Assembly (NCBI GenBank): GCA_900095835.1
Contig: LT608321.1
Location: forward strand, 1,609,501 to 1,673,500
Direction: 5' to 3'
DNA: 64,000 nucleotides
DNA from: Ihuprevotella massiliensis
GTDB lineage: Bacteria; Bacteroidota; Bacteroidia; Bacteroidales; Bacteroidaceae
Shown here: positions 53,057-62,311 of the stretch, one piece after another
Numbering within the stretch: the stretch's first letter is position 1
Layout: the number at the start of each line of letters is the position of its first letter
The notes under the pieces: generated by a model
What the model saw: only the letters and a program-made list of their open reading frames with translations
Database searches by the model: none
What the model was told of the DNA's origin: nothing
Made by a program: the position numbers and the translations under genes

Positions 53057-53905
53057 ATGAGATTTAAGTTGCTCTACACAGCCATTGCGGTGGGTATGCT
53101 TTCTCTCTCCGCTTGCAAACAAAAAACAACGGCAGAAACCGCTGTATCCTCTGACTCGGTGGCAACAGTTGTCGATAGTCAGAGATTGGAAATGTCTAGT
53201 GCTGAAGATTTATCGCTGAAGGTTTTTTCTGAAAATTTGAAGACCGAGCATTGTTCTTATGAAACATCCATTGTTCTTGCGCAGAGCAAAGAGCATCCTC
53301 ACTTAGCTACTGCCATCAACGAATGGGTGAACGAACGGCTCGGAGGAAAGTATGAAGGCAATATCAACGATGGGCAAGCAATGCTCAACTACTATCAGAA
53401 GCGTTGGGTGCGAGAAGAAGATGATGATATCACCAATGGTGAGTATAATATCAGCATCACCAAGGTGTATGAGACAGACAAGTATATCACGTTCGAAGCC
53501 AGCTCTTATTGGTATTTCGGAGGAGCACATGGTGGTAGCAGCTTGTCAGGTGCCACTTTCCGCAAGAGTGACGGTCGTAAGTTTGATAAATCAATGATTA
53601 GTGATGAGAATACACTTCATCCACTCCTTATCAAAGGATTGGTCAAAGCTTTTGATGCAAAAAATAAAAAAGAATTGGGAGAACTTCTCATGTTTTCTGG
53701 TGCATGCGACTCTGACAATGCTGAAATAAAACTGATCAATCTTCCCCTTCCCGAAACCGAACCTTGGCTCACTAAAGAGGGATTGCAACTGGTGTATCAA
53801 CAATATGAAATCGGCCCTTACGCTGTGGGGATGCCGACAGTGCAAATACCTTTTGCAAAACTCAAACCTTTGCTCAATGCTTCGGGAAAAACCTATTTGA
53901 AGTAA
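53057..53905 (+). CDS. DUF3298/RsiV-like lipoprotein, second paralogue
   Basis: The 282-residue product has a lipoprotein signal (MLSLSAC, Cys20). It repeats the design of its upstream neighbour: NEWVNERLGGKYEGNINDGQAML, then YWYFGGAHGGSS, FRKSDGRKFDKSMI, YQQYEIGPYAVGMPTVQIPFAKLKPLLNASGKTYL. The GGAHGG and the IGPYAVGMP segment are closer to the standard DUF3298 consensus than in the first copy, which has lost both, suggesting that this is the ancestral form and the first the diverged one. It ends before a strong terminator. Confidence 0.78.
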   Translation: MRFKLLYTAIAVGMLSLSACKQKTTAETAVSSDSVATVVDSQRLEMSSAEDLSLKVFSENLKTEHCSYETSIVLAQSKEHPHLATAINEWVNERLGGKYEGNINDGQAMLNYYQKRWVREEDDDITNGEYNISITKVYETDKYITFEASSYWYFGGAHGGSSLSGATFRKSDGRKFDKSMISDENTLHPLLIKGLVKAFDAKNKKELGELLMFSGACDSDNAEIKLINLPLPETEPWLTKEGLQLVYQQYEIGPYAVGMPTVQIPFAKLKPLLNASGKTYLK

Positions 53906-53969
53906 GCAAGAAGACTTGATGAAACAAGCTCTAAGACTTTATCATACAAGCACTAGTACTTTATAAAAC

Positions 53970-54010
53970 AAGCCGTAGTAGAAATCGTTTCTACTACGGC
54001 TTATTTTTTT
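53970..54010 (+). terminator. Terminator of the ABC-LtaS-prmC-lipoprotein cluster
   Basis: CAAGCCGTAGTAGAAA pairs with TTTCTACTACGGCTT around a TCG loop, followed by ATTTTTTTG. It lies about 65 bases past the last stop. Confidence 0.92.
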
Positions 54011-54108
54011 GCTTGTTGCATTTGTTGCGTTGCTGCGAAATACTTGCCCCTAACCTCTCACAAAGCTGGAGGTAGAGATGCTAGTCTTCCAACGCAACTC
54101 AACGCATT

Positions 54109-55914
54109 TTAGGCATCTGTGCGAGAAGCACGTTTGCGCGCATTGTGATCGAGGATAATCTTGCGCATACGCATAGACTTAGGTGTCACTTCCACATACT
54201 CATCTTCGCGGATATATTCCAGTGCTTCTTCAAGAGAGAAGATGGTGGGAGGAATGATGCGCGCCTTGTCGTCAGCACCAGAAGCACGCATATTTGTGAG
54301 TTGCTTCGCCTTCGTCACGTTGATCACAAGGTCGTTTTCGTGAATGTGTTCACCCACAATCTGACCTGCATAGACATCATCTTGGGGAGAAACGAAGAAC
54401 TTACCACGGTCTTGGAGCTTATCGATGGCATAAGCAAAGGCAGTGCCGCCTTCGAGTGCAATCATCGAACCATTGCTGCGACGGTCGATTTCGCCTTTGA
54501 AAGGTTGATATTCCTTGAAACGGTGTGCCATAATGGCTTCACCTTGAGAAGCGGTGAGCACGTTGGTGCGCAAACCAATGATGCCGCGTGAGGGAATCAT
54601 AAATTCGATGTCCACACGCTCGCCGAGGTTGTGCATAGCCACCATTTCACCCTTGCGACGAGTCACCATGTCGATCATCTTAGAAGCGAACTCTTCGGGC
54701 ACGTTGATCATGAGTTCTTCGATAGGTTCGTGACGAACGCCATCAATCTCATGATAAATCACCTGAGGTTGTCCCACTTGCAGTTCGTAACCTTCGCGGC
54801 GCATAGTTTCCACAAGCACAGAAAGGTGGAGCACACCACGACCCGAAACAATCCAGCGGTCAGTATCAGCACCTTGTTCCACACGAAGTGCCAAGTCTTT
54901 TTGGAGTTCTTTTTCCAAACGCTCGTTGATGTGACGCGAAGTACAGAACTTACCTTCCTTACCAAAGAAAGGAGAGTCGTTGATGGCAAAGAGCATGGAC
55001 ATCGTAGGTTCGTCAATCGCAATCGTAGGCAGCGGTTCTGGATTTTCAAAGTCCGTGATAGTGTCGCCAATCTCAAACGTTTCAAGACCAATCACCGCAC
55101 AAATGTCACCGCTCGACACAGCAGTAGCCTTTTGGCGTCCCATACCCTCAAAGGTTTGGAGTTCCTTGATTTTTGTCTTTTCCATCGTTCCATCGCGGTG
55201 CGCAATGGTGATGTTCATACCCTCGGTGATGGTGCCACGATGCACACGTCCGATAGCGATACGACCAGTGTAATTAGAATAGTCGAGCGAAGTAATGAGC
55301 AACTGAGGAGTACCTTCAAGGCGTTCAGGAGCAGGGATATACTCGAGAATAGTATCAAGGAGATAGTCGATATTCTCAGTAGGTTTCTGCCAATCTTCGC
55401 CCATCCAGTTGTTCTTTGCCGAACCATACACCACGGGGAAATTGAGCTGTTCTTCTGTACCTCCGAGTTCAAACATCAAATCGAACACCATTTCGTGCAC
55501 CTCTTCGGGGCGGCAGTTAGGTTTGTCCACCTTGTTCACCACCACAATAGGCTTAAGACCGATTTGAAGTGCCTTTTGCAACACAAAACGCGTTTGAGGC
55601 ATAGGTCCTTCAAAGGCGTCAACGAGGAGGATACAACCATCCGCCATGTTGAGCACGCGCTCCACCTCACCTCCAAAGTCGGAGTGACCTGGAGTGTCGA
55701 TGATGTTGATTTTTGTGTCTTTGTAGTTAATCGAAACGTTCTTAGAGAGAATGGTGATACCACGCTCACGTTCGAGGTCGTTATTATCGAGCATAAGTTC
55801 GCCCGTCTGCTGGTTGGCACGGAAAAGGTTACCTGCCAAGAGCATTTTGTCCACGAGCGTCGTCTTACCATGGTCTACGTGGGCAATGATGGCGATGTTG
55901 CGAATGTCTTGCAT
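54109..55914 (-). CDS. typA: Translational GTPase TypA/BipA
   Basis: Ribosome-associated GTPase for assembly and stress adaptation. The 601-residue product has G1 AHVDHGKTTL (residues 10-19), the switch region LERERGITILSKN, G3 DTPGHSDFGGEVER, G4 NKVDKPNCRP, domain II, and the TypA-specific C-terminal domain (VTKAKQLTNMRASGADD, IREDEYVEVTPKSMRMRKIIL). It is monocistronic, with a consensus promoter (55986-56017). Confidence 0.97.
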   Translation of the reverse strand: MQDIRNIAIIAHVDHGKTTLVDKMLLAGNLFRANQQTGELMLDNNDLERERGITILSKNVSINYKDTKINIIDTPGHSDFGGEVERVLNMADGCILLVDAFEGPMPQTRFVLQKALQIGLKPIVVVNKVDKPNCRPEEVHEMVFDLMFELGGTEEQLNFPVVYGSAKNNWMGEDWQKPTENIDYLLDTILEYIPAPERLEGTPQLLITSLDYSNYTGRIAIGRVHRGTITEGMNITIAHRDGTMEKTKIKELQTFEGMGRQKATAVSSGDICAVIGLETFEIGDTITDFENPEPLPTIAIDEPTMSMLFAINDSPFFGKEGKFCTSRHINERLEKELQKDLALRVEQGADTDRWIVSGRGVLHLSVLVETMRREGYELQVGQPQVIYHEIDGVRHEPIEELMINVPEEFASKMIDMVTRRKGEMVAMHNLGERVDIEFMIPSRGIIGLRTNVLTASQGEAIMAHRFKEYQPFKGEIDRRSNGSMIALEGGTAFAYAIDKLQDRGKFFVSPQDDVYAGQIVGEHIHENDLVINVTKAKQLTNMRASGADDKARIIPPTIFSLEEALEYIREDEYVEVTPKSMRMRKIILDHNARKRASRTDA

Positions 55915-55985
55915 GAGAAATTTTTATTGATATATTCTGCGACTTTTGCACTGTTGCCGCAAAATCGGTAGTGTCAAAAGGCTCA

Positions 55986-56017
55986 CAAAATTACGAAATT
56001 CGACTCCTTTGCGCAAA
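55986..56017 (-). promoter_or_regulatory. Consensus promoter of typA
   Basis: On the minus strand TTTG (56017-56014), a 20-base spacer and TAATTTTG (55993-55986) fit the Bacteroidetes consensus very well. The leader would be about 65 bases. Confidence 0.78.
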
Positions 56018-56020
56018 TAA

Positions 56021-56071
56021 TATGTGGTGTTTTAGACATAACTCAAAAGTTCAGTCGTAAAACACCACATA
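56021..56071. repeat. 14-bp perfect inverted repeat upstream of typA
   Basis: TATGTGGTGTTTTA (56021-56034) is repeated inverted as TAAAACACCACATA (56058-56071), spaced by 23 bases. It sits just upstream of the typA -33 box and downstream of the yihY-type gene. It has no T-run, so an operator or a weak terminator are both possible. Confidence 0.6.
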
Positions 56072-56220
56072 GACAAAACAAAACAGGGAGATTAGCGCGT
56101 CCCAACTTCATTTTTCTGCACATATCGTAAGGAGAGGAGGAAGGAAAAACAAAGCCTTTGCCATTCGTCCTCCAATCTTTGTGCTAAACACTAGCCATCG
56201 CCGAACCAAGACCTAGCAGC

Positions 56221-57507
56221 TCAAAGCTCAAGAATGTTGCGTTGCATCTCGATTTCAGCACCATAGTTCTCCACTATCTTGCGATATTGCTGCATTGATG
56301 CAGAAGAGAGTTGAATATCTACATCCTTTCCTTCTTGATTTAAGCGTTTGATGACCTCTTCTGCCGTGAGTTGATGTACATCCACATTAACCTTAAACAC
56401 CGCTGTTGGAGGCAGCGGAGCTTGTGTCACATCATTCGTGGTAATCACGCGGAAAATGAGCCCTACCTGCGCCAATCGTTGCAACTCGATGCCCGCAAAG
56501 TCTGTAGAAATCGTCAAAACCTCTGCCCATTCCTTCACCATGAGCGGGGGAGCGTTGTCCACAAATCGACGCGCCATCAAAGCCATGATGCGCAGTGCCA
56601 CCAGATTGTGTGAGCTGTGATTATAAGTCTTCTGATCAAACAAGTCCTCGTTGTTCTCCGTAGCTTGCAGAGAGCGACATAGCAACACCCCGATGAGGAC
56701 AATCGTCCACGTGGCATACACCCACGCCATCAAGAGGGGGAGTACTGCAAACGAGCCATACACGGCATTATAACTGCTCAGAAACATCTGTCCTTTAATG
56801 TAAAACTCTTGCACCAGGCTAAAGAGAATGCCCGTGATGAGCGCAGGCCATAAGATATGGCGCACTTCCACCTTCACCAATGGAATGAATCGAAACATTG
56901 CTCCCAACACGGCACTGAACACCAACGATTTGAGCATAAATACCAACAATGGCATTGTAGTATCCACTAGCACATGATGAGGTAAATAATTGAGGATTTG
57001 GAGGATAAATACCCACACACCACTCAAAAAGAAGATGGAAAAAGCAAGAAAGACAATGAGCCCCAAATAGGCGAGGGAGAAGCCAAACAGGCTGCGCGAA
57101 GTATTCACGCCCCACATGGCATTGAAACGTCGCTCAATGTTATTGACCAGCGAAATGATGGTGAATGCCAATACAAAACCACTGACACCCAACATCACAT
57201 CATCGTGTGTGCGCGCAATGTAGGAATTGGCAAACTCCATCAGTTGTCCAATCACATCGTCTGAAGTATTGAGATTTTGTCGCAACTGCAGTTCTATGTA
57301 GTCTTGCATTCCAAAACCTCTACCCAGTGCCAACACCAGAGCCAGAAGCGGCACCACAGACAACACCGTACTATAGGTGAGCGCAGCCACGTGCGTGAAT
57401 ATATCTTGCGAACTAGCGGTTTCAGCGGTGTGGAAGATGACTCTCGTCCAGCGCATACTGCGCCATTTGCACCATCGCTGTCGCCATGTTTTACCATTGA
57501 CTTTCAT
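56221..57507 (-). CDS. YihY/BrkB-type inner-membrane protein
   Basis: A 428-residue protein with six to seven membrane helices in the first 270 residues and a cytoplasmic C-terminal extension (about 285-428) that has a winged-helix-like character. The family pattern is clear in HVAALTYSTVLSVVPLLALVLAL, LVNNIERRFNAMWGV, SLVQEFYIKGQMFLSSYNAVYGSFAVLPLLMAWVYATW. Proteins of this family were once called RNase BN in error; their function is not established. It follows comM by 34 bases on the same strand. Confidence 0.88.
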   Translation of the reverse strand: MKVNGKTWRQRWCKWRSMRWTRVIFHTAETASSQDIFTHVAALTYSTVLSVVPLLALVLALGRGFGMQDYIELQLRQNLNTSDDVIGQLMEFANSYIARTHDDVMLGVSGFVLAFTIISLVNNIERRFNAMWGVNTSRSLFGFSLAYLGLIVFLAFSIFFLSGVWVFILQILNYLPHHVLVDTTMPLLVFMLKSLVFSAVLGAMFRFIPLVKVEVRHILWPALITGILFSLVQEFYIKGQMFLSSYNAVYGSFAVLPLLMAWVYATWTIVLIGVLLCRSLQATENNEDLFDQKTYNHSSHNLVALRIMALMARRFVDNAPPLMVKEWAEVLTISTDFAGIELQRLAQVGLIFRVITTNDVTQAPLPPTAVFKVNVDVHQLTAEEVIKRLNQEGKDVDIQLSSASMQQYRKIVENYGAEIEMQRNILEL

Positions 57508-57541
57508 ATATTTATCTTCTTTCTATATTGAAACCTTGTGA

Positions 57542-59104
57542 TTATGTACCCCAAGTGGAGCGGTCTAGGTTGCGATAGCTCACTGCCTCTGCGATGTGCT
57601 GTCGCTGCACCTTGTCGCTACCGTCTAAATCGGCAATGGTGCGTGCCACCTTCAGCACACGTTCGTAGGCGCGAGCCGAGAGTCCTAAGCGGTCGAGTGC
57701 GAGAGAAAGTGCATCTTGTGCCGCTTCGTCGAGGTGCACCAAGTCTTGCAGTTGTCGTGCACTCATTTGTGCATTGCAGTGCACGCCAGGACTATTGGAA
57801 AATCGTTCGCGCTGGCGTTCGCGCGCAGCCACCACTCTAGCACGAATGTCGGCAGAGGGTTCCCCTTCGGGTGCATTGGTCAGCTCTTTCACAGGCACTG
57901 GCACCACCTCCACTTGTAAATCTATGCGATCCAACAGCGGACCGCTGATGCGACTGAGATAGCGTTGCACCTGAGCTGGTGTGCAAGTACACTCGTGCGA
58001 AGGGTCGTTGTAGTAGCCACAAGGACAAGGATTCATGGCTGCCACGAGCATGAAGGAGCAGGGTAAGGTGACGTTGTAGCGCGCTCGCGATATGGTGATG
58101 ATGCGATCTTCTAACGGTTGTCGCATCGTTTCGAGTGCATTCTTGGTGTAGTGAGGAAATTCGTCTAAAAACAAGATGCCATTGTGCGCTAAACTGATTT
58201 CTCCAGGCTGCATACTGGCTCCACCACCAATGAGTGCCACATCTGAAATGGTGTGGTGTGGAGAGCGAAACGGCCGTGTGGAAATAAGCGTAGCCCCTCT
58301 CTCGAGTTTCCCCGCGATAGAGTGTATCTGCGTGGTTTCTAAACTCTCAGCGAGTGTGAGGGGAGGGAGAATCGAAGGCAAACGCTTCGCCATCATGCTC
58401 TTGCCACAACCTGGACTGCCCACAAGCAAAAGATTGTGTCCACCTGCAGCTGCCACTTCAAAAGCGCGCTTCACCGCAGGTTGTCCTTTCACCTCACTGA
58501 AATCATAGGGGAAATCCGTTTGCGAAGCATAAAATTCCGCACGCGTGTCCACCTCTGTGGGTTCCAACAGCTGTGTACCTTCTAGGTGTTGCACCACATC
58601 GCGCAGTTTGCTTGCACCATACACCTTAAGTTGGTTCACCACCGCAGCCTCGCGCGCATTTTCTTCTGGCACAATCAAGGCTTCATAGCCTAATTTACGT
58701 GCCAAGATAGCCGCTGGCAACACGCCACGCACAGGGCGCAGGTCGCCATCAAGTCCTAGTTCGCCGAGAAACATGTAGCGACTGAGCACTTCGGGAGACA
58801 CCTTGGCTTGTCCAAAAGCGTGCAGCAACCCCACTGCCAACGGAAGGTCATAGCCACTCCCCTCCTTTTTCACATCGGCAGGCGCAAAATTCACTGCCAC
58901 ATCCGCTGCTCCTCGCGCATTGTATCCACTGTTTTCCATGGCAGAGCGCACACGGGTCTTGCTCTCCTTCACAGCACTATCAGGCAGTCCCACCATGACA
59001 TAGAGCGCATCGCGCGGTTGACTAAAAGGGGTGACGTTGATTTCGATGAGCACACGGCTAGCATCGAGTCCATTGATGGCTATGGTGTGAACAGTGGAGA
59101 GCAT
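57542..59104 (-). CDS. comM: ComM/YifB family Mg-chelatase-like AAA+ ATPase
   Basis: ComM is a hexameric helicase that promotes branch migration during natural transformation in other bacteria. The 520-residue product has an N-terminal Lon-protease-like fold (about 1-190, FAPADVKKEGSGYDLPLAVGLL), Walker A GSPGCGKS (residues 229-236), and the Walker B-like FLDEFPHYTKNALE. The zinc-type segment NPCPCGYYNDPSHECTC (about 364-380) and the sensor/lid end (LARTIADLDGS-like with YRNLDR) follow. It is likely co-transcribed with the YihY-type gene. Whether this organism is transformable is not shown here. Confidence 0.93.
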   Translation of the reverse strand: MLSTVHTIAINGLDASRVLIEINVTPFSQPRDALYVMVGLPDSAVKESKTRVRSAMENSGYNARGAADVAVNFAPADVKKEGSGYDLPLAVGLLHAFGQAKVSPEVLSRYMFLGELGLDGDLRPVRGVLPAAILARKLGYEALIVPEENAREAAVVNQLKVYGASKLRDVVQHLEGTQLLEPTEVDTRAEFYASQTDFPYDFSEVKGQPAVKRAFEVAAAGGHNLLLVGSPGCGKSMMAKRLPSILPPLTLAESLETTQIHSIAGKLERGATLISTRPFRSPHHTISDVALIGGGASMQPGEISLAHNGILFLDEFPHYTKNALETMRQPLEDRIITISRARYNVTLPCSFMLVAAMNPCPCGYYNDPSHECTCTPAQVQRYLSRISGPLLDRIDLQVEVVPVPVKELTNAPEGEPSADIRARVVAARERQRERFSNSPGVHCNAQMSARQLQDLVHLDEAAQDALSLALDRLGLSARAYERVLKVARTIADLDGSDKVQRQHIAEAVSYRNLDRSTWGT

Positions 59105-59221
59105 AGTTTGGATTTAAGCGAGGTGAAACAAGTGAAGGTATAGGGAGGTTAAAGGGAGAAAATATCAGAAGTTGCCACTATCTTGACAACTGTGCTGCAA
59201 AGATTAAGGAAGTGTGGAGGA

Positions 59222-59764
59222 TCAATGTCCGAGTGCGCGCCATTGGCGCACAAATTCCCACATCACCACTCCAGCAGCCACACTCACATTCATAGAGTGC
59301 TTGGTGCCCATTTGGGGGATTTCGATAACGAGATCGGAAGCATCCACCACTTCTTGCGCCACTCCGTGCACTTCATGCCCCATCACGAGCGCGTAACGCT
59401 GCGTGTCATCGAGTTGAAAATCGGTGAGCAGAGTAGAGCGGTGGCATTGTTCCACAGAGGCTACCACATATCCCTCCTTTTTGAGGGTCGCGATGGCTTC
59501 ATCAGTGGTGGCAAAATATCGCCAATCCACAGACTCTTCCGCACCGAGTGCCGTTTTGTGTATATCCACTGAAGGGGGTGTTGCGGTGATGCCACAAAGC
59601 CACACACCAGCGAGTCGAAATGCATCGGCAGTGCGAAAAATGCTTCCCACATTGTGCAGGCTACGCACATTGTCAAGCACAACGATGAGGGGCAATTTCT
59701 CTGCTGCTTTGAAAGCCGCCACATCAAGGCGGTTCATTTCTTCGATTTGTAGTTTTTGAGGCAT
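59222..59764 (-). CDS. TrmH/SpoU family RNA methyltransferase
   Basis: A compact 180-residue SPOUT enzyme with the three knot motifs: NVRSLHNVGSIFRTADAF (about 33-50), YALVMGHEVHGV (about 125-136) and IPQMGTKHSMNVSVAAGVVMWE (about 149-170). It lacks the N-terminal RNA-binding L30e-like domain of RlmB. Without that part, the exact target (tRNA Gm18 or an rRNA 2'-O-methyl site) cannot be decided. Its own promoter (59835-59865) suggests a separate unit. Confidence 0.9.
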   Translation of the reverse strand: MPQKLQIEEMNRLDVAAFKAAEKLPLIVVLDNVRSLHNVGSIFRTADAFRLAGVWLCGITATPPSVDIHKTALGAEESVDWRYFATTDEAIATLKKEGYVVASVEQCHRSTLLTDFQLDDTQRYALVMGHEVHGVAQEVVDASDLVIEIPQMGTKHSMNVSVAAGVVMWEFVRQWRALGH

Positions 59765-59834
59765 ATTGTTGGGGTGAAATATCTGGGTGAAAGGGTATGT
59801 ATGGAGCAGTCATGATCTGCCACACACATCAAAG

Positions 59835-59865
59835 CAAAGTTACGGAATGCGCCACAACTGACCAA
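59835..59865 (-). promoter_or_regulatory. Promoter of the trmH-like gene
   Basis: On the minus strand TTG (59865-59863), a 20-base spacer and TAACTTTG (59842-59835) fit the Bacteroidetes consensus. The ATG is about 70 bases downstream. Confidence 0.65.
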
Positions 59866-59909
59866 GTTTGCCTCACGATAAATCCACAAAATTGAGGGAA
59901 CATTGCGTT

Positions 59910-59936
59910 AAAACACCACCCCTCTGCTCAGAGGGG
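59910..59936 (-). terminator. Hairpin after the ptb-buk operon
   Basis: CCCCTCTG (59919-59926) pairs with CAGAGGGG (59929-59936). The minus strand continues TGGTGTTTTA, a poor T-run. Confidence 0.5.
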
Positions 59937-59944
59937 AGCAACGG

Positions 59945-61006
59945 CTATTGATATTCCAGCACTTCACGCTGATTGCGCAGCACAGCCAAGGCATTTTCTG
60001 CGAGAGCCTCCATCTCGTTCTCACCAGGATAGATGTGCACGGGCGCAATGAATGACACACGTTCGCGCAGACGCGAGGTGATGTAGTGGGCGTGCGCCAA
60101 ACCTCCAGTGATGAGAATGGCATCATAGCGACCACAAAGCACAGCCGCTTGGGCAGCGATGCCCTTGGCTATGTGATAAATCATAGCATCCATGATGAGC
60201 TTTGCTTTTTCATCACCAGCTTCGATGCGATCAAGTATCTCGCGGGTGTCGCTTGTGCCCAACCATGCCACCAAACCGGCTTTTCCTCCAACAAATCGCA
60301 ACAACTCTTCCTCTGTATATTCTCCACTAAAACACATACGGATGAGGTCGGCAGTGGGGAGTGTTCCTGCACGCTCAGGCGAGAAAGGTCCTTCTCCATC
60401 GAGTCCGTTATTGACATCAATGGTGCGACCGTGATGATGCACCCCAATGGTGATGCCTCCTCCCAGATGAGCCACGATGAGGTCTAGGTCTTCATAGTGG
60501 CGACCAATGGCGAGGGCGTGGCGACGAGCCGTGGCGCGCTGATTAAGGGCATGCCACACACTGTTGCGATGCATATCGGGACTGCCACAGATGCGCGCTT
60601 CGGGACACATTTCATCGACAATCACCGGATCGGCAATGAAAGCGGAGCAATTGTCAAGATCAGCAGCAAGTGCGGCTGCGATGTGACAACCCAAATTGCA
60701 CACGTGCTGACGTGGAGCGGTGCGAGTGTCGTGGAGCATTTTTTCATTGACTCTATACACTCCTGCTGGAATGGGGTGGGTGAGTCCACCACGTCCCACG
60801 ATGGCATCAAATTTAAAGGGGATGCCTTCTTCCTCCAAGGTTTGCACGATTTTGTTTTGTCGCAGCGGAAGTTGGTCAAAACTAGTGGGGTATTGCTGCA
60901 ACTCTTCGGCTGTGTGGCGAATGTTACGGAGCAACACCGGACGTTCGTCTTCGTAGACCGCCACTTTGGTGGAAGTAGAACCGGGATTGATGACTAGAAT
61001 GCGCAT
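59945..61006 (-). CDS. buk: Butyrate kinase
   Basis: Buk converts butyryl phosphate + ADP to butyrate + ATP. The 353-residue product has the acetate/butyrate kinase (ASKHA) fold: INPGSTSTKVAVYE at the start (phosphate 1), GRGGLTHPIPAG, AHLGGGITIGVHHHGR, NNGLDGEGPFSPERAG and ITGGLAHAHYI (adenosine). An in-frame ATG at 61045 would overlap ptb and has no family match, so 61006 is used. The gap to ptb is four bases, so ptb-buk is one transcript and they act in sequence. Confidence 0.96.
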   Translation of the reverse strand: MRILVINPGSTSTKVAVYEDERPVLLRNIRHTAEELQQYPTSFDQLPLRQNKIVQTLEEEGIPFKFDAIVGRGGLTHPIPAGVYRVNEKMLHDTRTAPRQHVCNLGCHIAAALAADLDNCSAFIADPVIVDEMCPEARICGSPDMHRNSVWHALNQRATARRHALAIGRHYEDLDLIVAHLGGGITIGVHHHGRTIDVNNGLDGEGPFSPERAGTLPTADLIRMCFSGEYTEEELLRFVGGKAGLVAWLGTSDTREILDRIEAGDEKAKLIMDAMIYHIAKGIAAQAAVLCGRYDAILITGGLAHAHYITSRLRERVSFIAPVHIYPGENEMEALAENALAVLRNQREVLEYQ

Positions 61007-61010
61007 GGTT

Positions 61011-61934
61011 TTAGTTCTTTTTAGTCTGAATGGCAGCCAAAGCAAGGCTATTGACTTTTGTGGCTATCGAATCACCACGAGAGGTGAGCACCACAGGATG
61101 GGTGGTACCTACGAGCATCGAGGCAGCTTCTGCCTTAGGCACAAGAAAAGAGAGGGTTTTGTAGACAGCATTGCCCGTTTCGATGTCTGGGAAAATCAAA
61201 ACATCGGCTTGCCCCTCGAGCACACTAGTGAGATGCTTGTCGACAAGTCCTTGGGGCGAAAGCGAACAAAGTAAGTCGAGGGGACCATCTACGATGACTT
61301 TTCCAAAAACTCCCTTGTTTGCTTCTTCTTTCAAAGCTGCATAATCGAGGGTGATAGGGAATTTTTCGCTCACCTTTTCACAAAAATGCAACAAAGCCAC
61401 ACGAGGTGTTTCGATGCCCAACTGGTGAGCTAGGGCAGTGACATAAGTGAGTTGTGCGCGGCGTTGTTCGGGCGAAGGAGAGGGTATCACCGCTACATCC
61501 GACATGAGCACGATGTGCTCCAACTGCGGCAAGTAGAAAGCTGCTACATGACTAATAATTCCTCCTTCTTGGCGAAGACCATAGGTTTTGTTGAGCACAT
61601 GGCGCAAAAGGTCGTCGGTATTCACCAAACCTTTCATCAAAACATCCGCTTCTCCATCGTGTACCATCTGCACGGCCTGTTGCATCGCAGCTCCAGCATC
61701 GGAAACCGGAATGTGGTGCACCCAAGCGGCGATTTCTGAGGAAAGATTTTCCAACAAAGGGGCATAGACTTCACCCACCAAGAAAGCATCTACAAAACCG
61801 AGTTGTACAGCCTCGAGCACGGCTTGCAAGGTGTGCGCATCGGCAGGATGAGCCACTGCCACACGGCAACGAGAAGGGAGCTGCGCCAAATGATGGTGCA
61901 ACTGCTCAAACGAACGAATGGAAAAGGAAGACAT
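61011..61934 (-). CDS. ptb: Phosphate butyryltransferase
   Basis: Ptb swaps CoA for phosphate on butyryl-CoA (or branched acyl-CoA), supplying Buk with butyryl phosphate. The 307-residue product (start MSSFSIRSFEQLHHHL) has ADVLMKGLVNTDDLLRHVLN, LMSDVAVIPSP-like metal/phosphate loops, VDGPLDLLCSLSP and the closing ADVLIFPDIETGNAVYKTLSFL region of PTA/PTB enzymes. Longer in-frame starts (62039, or the ATG 14 codons upstream) have no family support. Some Bacteroidales use this pair for branched-chain or reverse reactions, so net butyrate production is inference. Confidence 0.93.
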   Translation of the reverse strand: MSSFSIRSFEQLHHHLAQLPSRCRVAVAHPADAHTLQAVLEAVQLGFVDAFLVGEVYAPLLENLSSEIAAWVHHIPVSDAGAAMQQAVQMVHDGEADVLMKGLVNTDDLLRHVLNKTYGLRQEGGIISHVAAFYLPQLEHIVLMSDVAVIPSPSPEQRRAQLTYVTALAHQLGIETPRVALLHFCEKVSEKFPITLDYAALKEEANKGVFGKVIVDGPLDLLCSLSPQGLVDKHLTSVLEGQADVLIFPDIETGNAVYKTLSFLVPKAEAASMLVGTTHPVVLTSRGDSIATKVNSLALAAIQTKKN

Positions 61935-62051
61935 GGTGGTAGATAAATATCGATGAACACACACAGCACTCTGCATTGCATTCACGATGTCACCCACGAA
62001 AACTCCGAAAAATGAGCTAGCGTGAAAGCACCAAAACAAACAAAGTGCTAG

Positions 62052-62123
62052 TAGCCCCGAGGGGAATCGAACCCCTATTTACCCTTTAGGAGAGGGTTGT
62101 TCTATCCATTGAACTACGAAGCC
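62052..62123 (-). tRNA. tRNA-Arg (anticodon CCT)
   Basis: The minus strand folds as a tRNA: acceptor GGCTTCG with CGGGGCT (wobble pairs and a G-T at the end), D arm GTTC/GAAC, anticodon arm ACCCT-CTCCTAA-AGGGT with anticodon CCT at 62090-62088, and T arm AGGGG-TTCGATT-CCCCT. CCA is not encoded (CTA follows). A TATTTTTG box (62165-62158) lies about 35 bases upstream. Confidence 0.93.
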
Positions 62124-62157
62124 AAGATTTCATAGGAATAAGCTTGGAATAACTATG

Positions 62158-62165
62158 CAAAAATA
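62158..62165 (-). promoter_or_regulatory. -7 box for tRNA-Arg
   Basis: The minus strand reads TATTTTTG, matching TAnnTTTG, 35 bases before the tRNA 5' end. No clear -33 box was seen. Confidence 0.5.
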
Positions 62166-62311
62166 AGGATAAAAACCGAAACTTCCTCATCTTTATTAAG
62201 TATTTTCGTGGGATTCCATGCAAATCGCTGGCAAAAACTTTGCCTATGCCCATTTTTTTCGCGAAATTTGCGCTAGCATTCTATCTATAACTCATTTCTT
62301 TATATCATTCT

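Noticed and set aside
54631-55971. Plus-strand open frame of 446 codons opposite typA
   Set aside because: It is antisense to TypA, which has every GTPase motif; the antisense product is His/Phe/Arg-rich with no domain.
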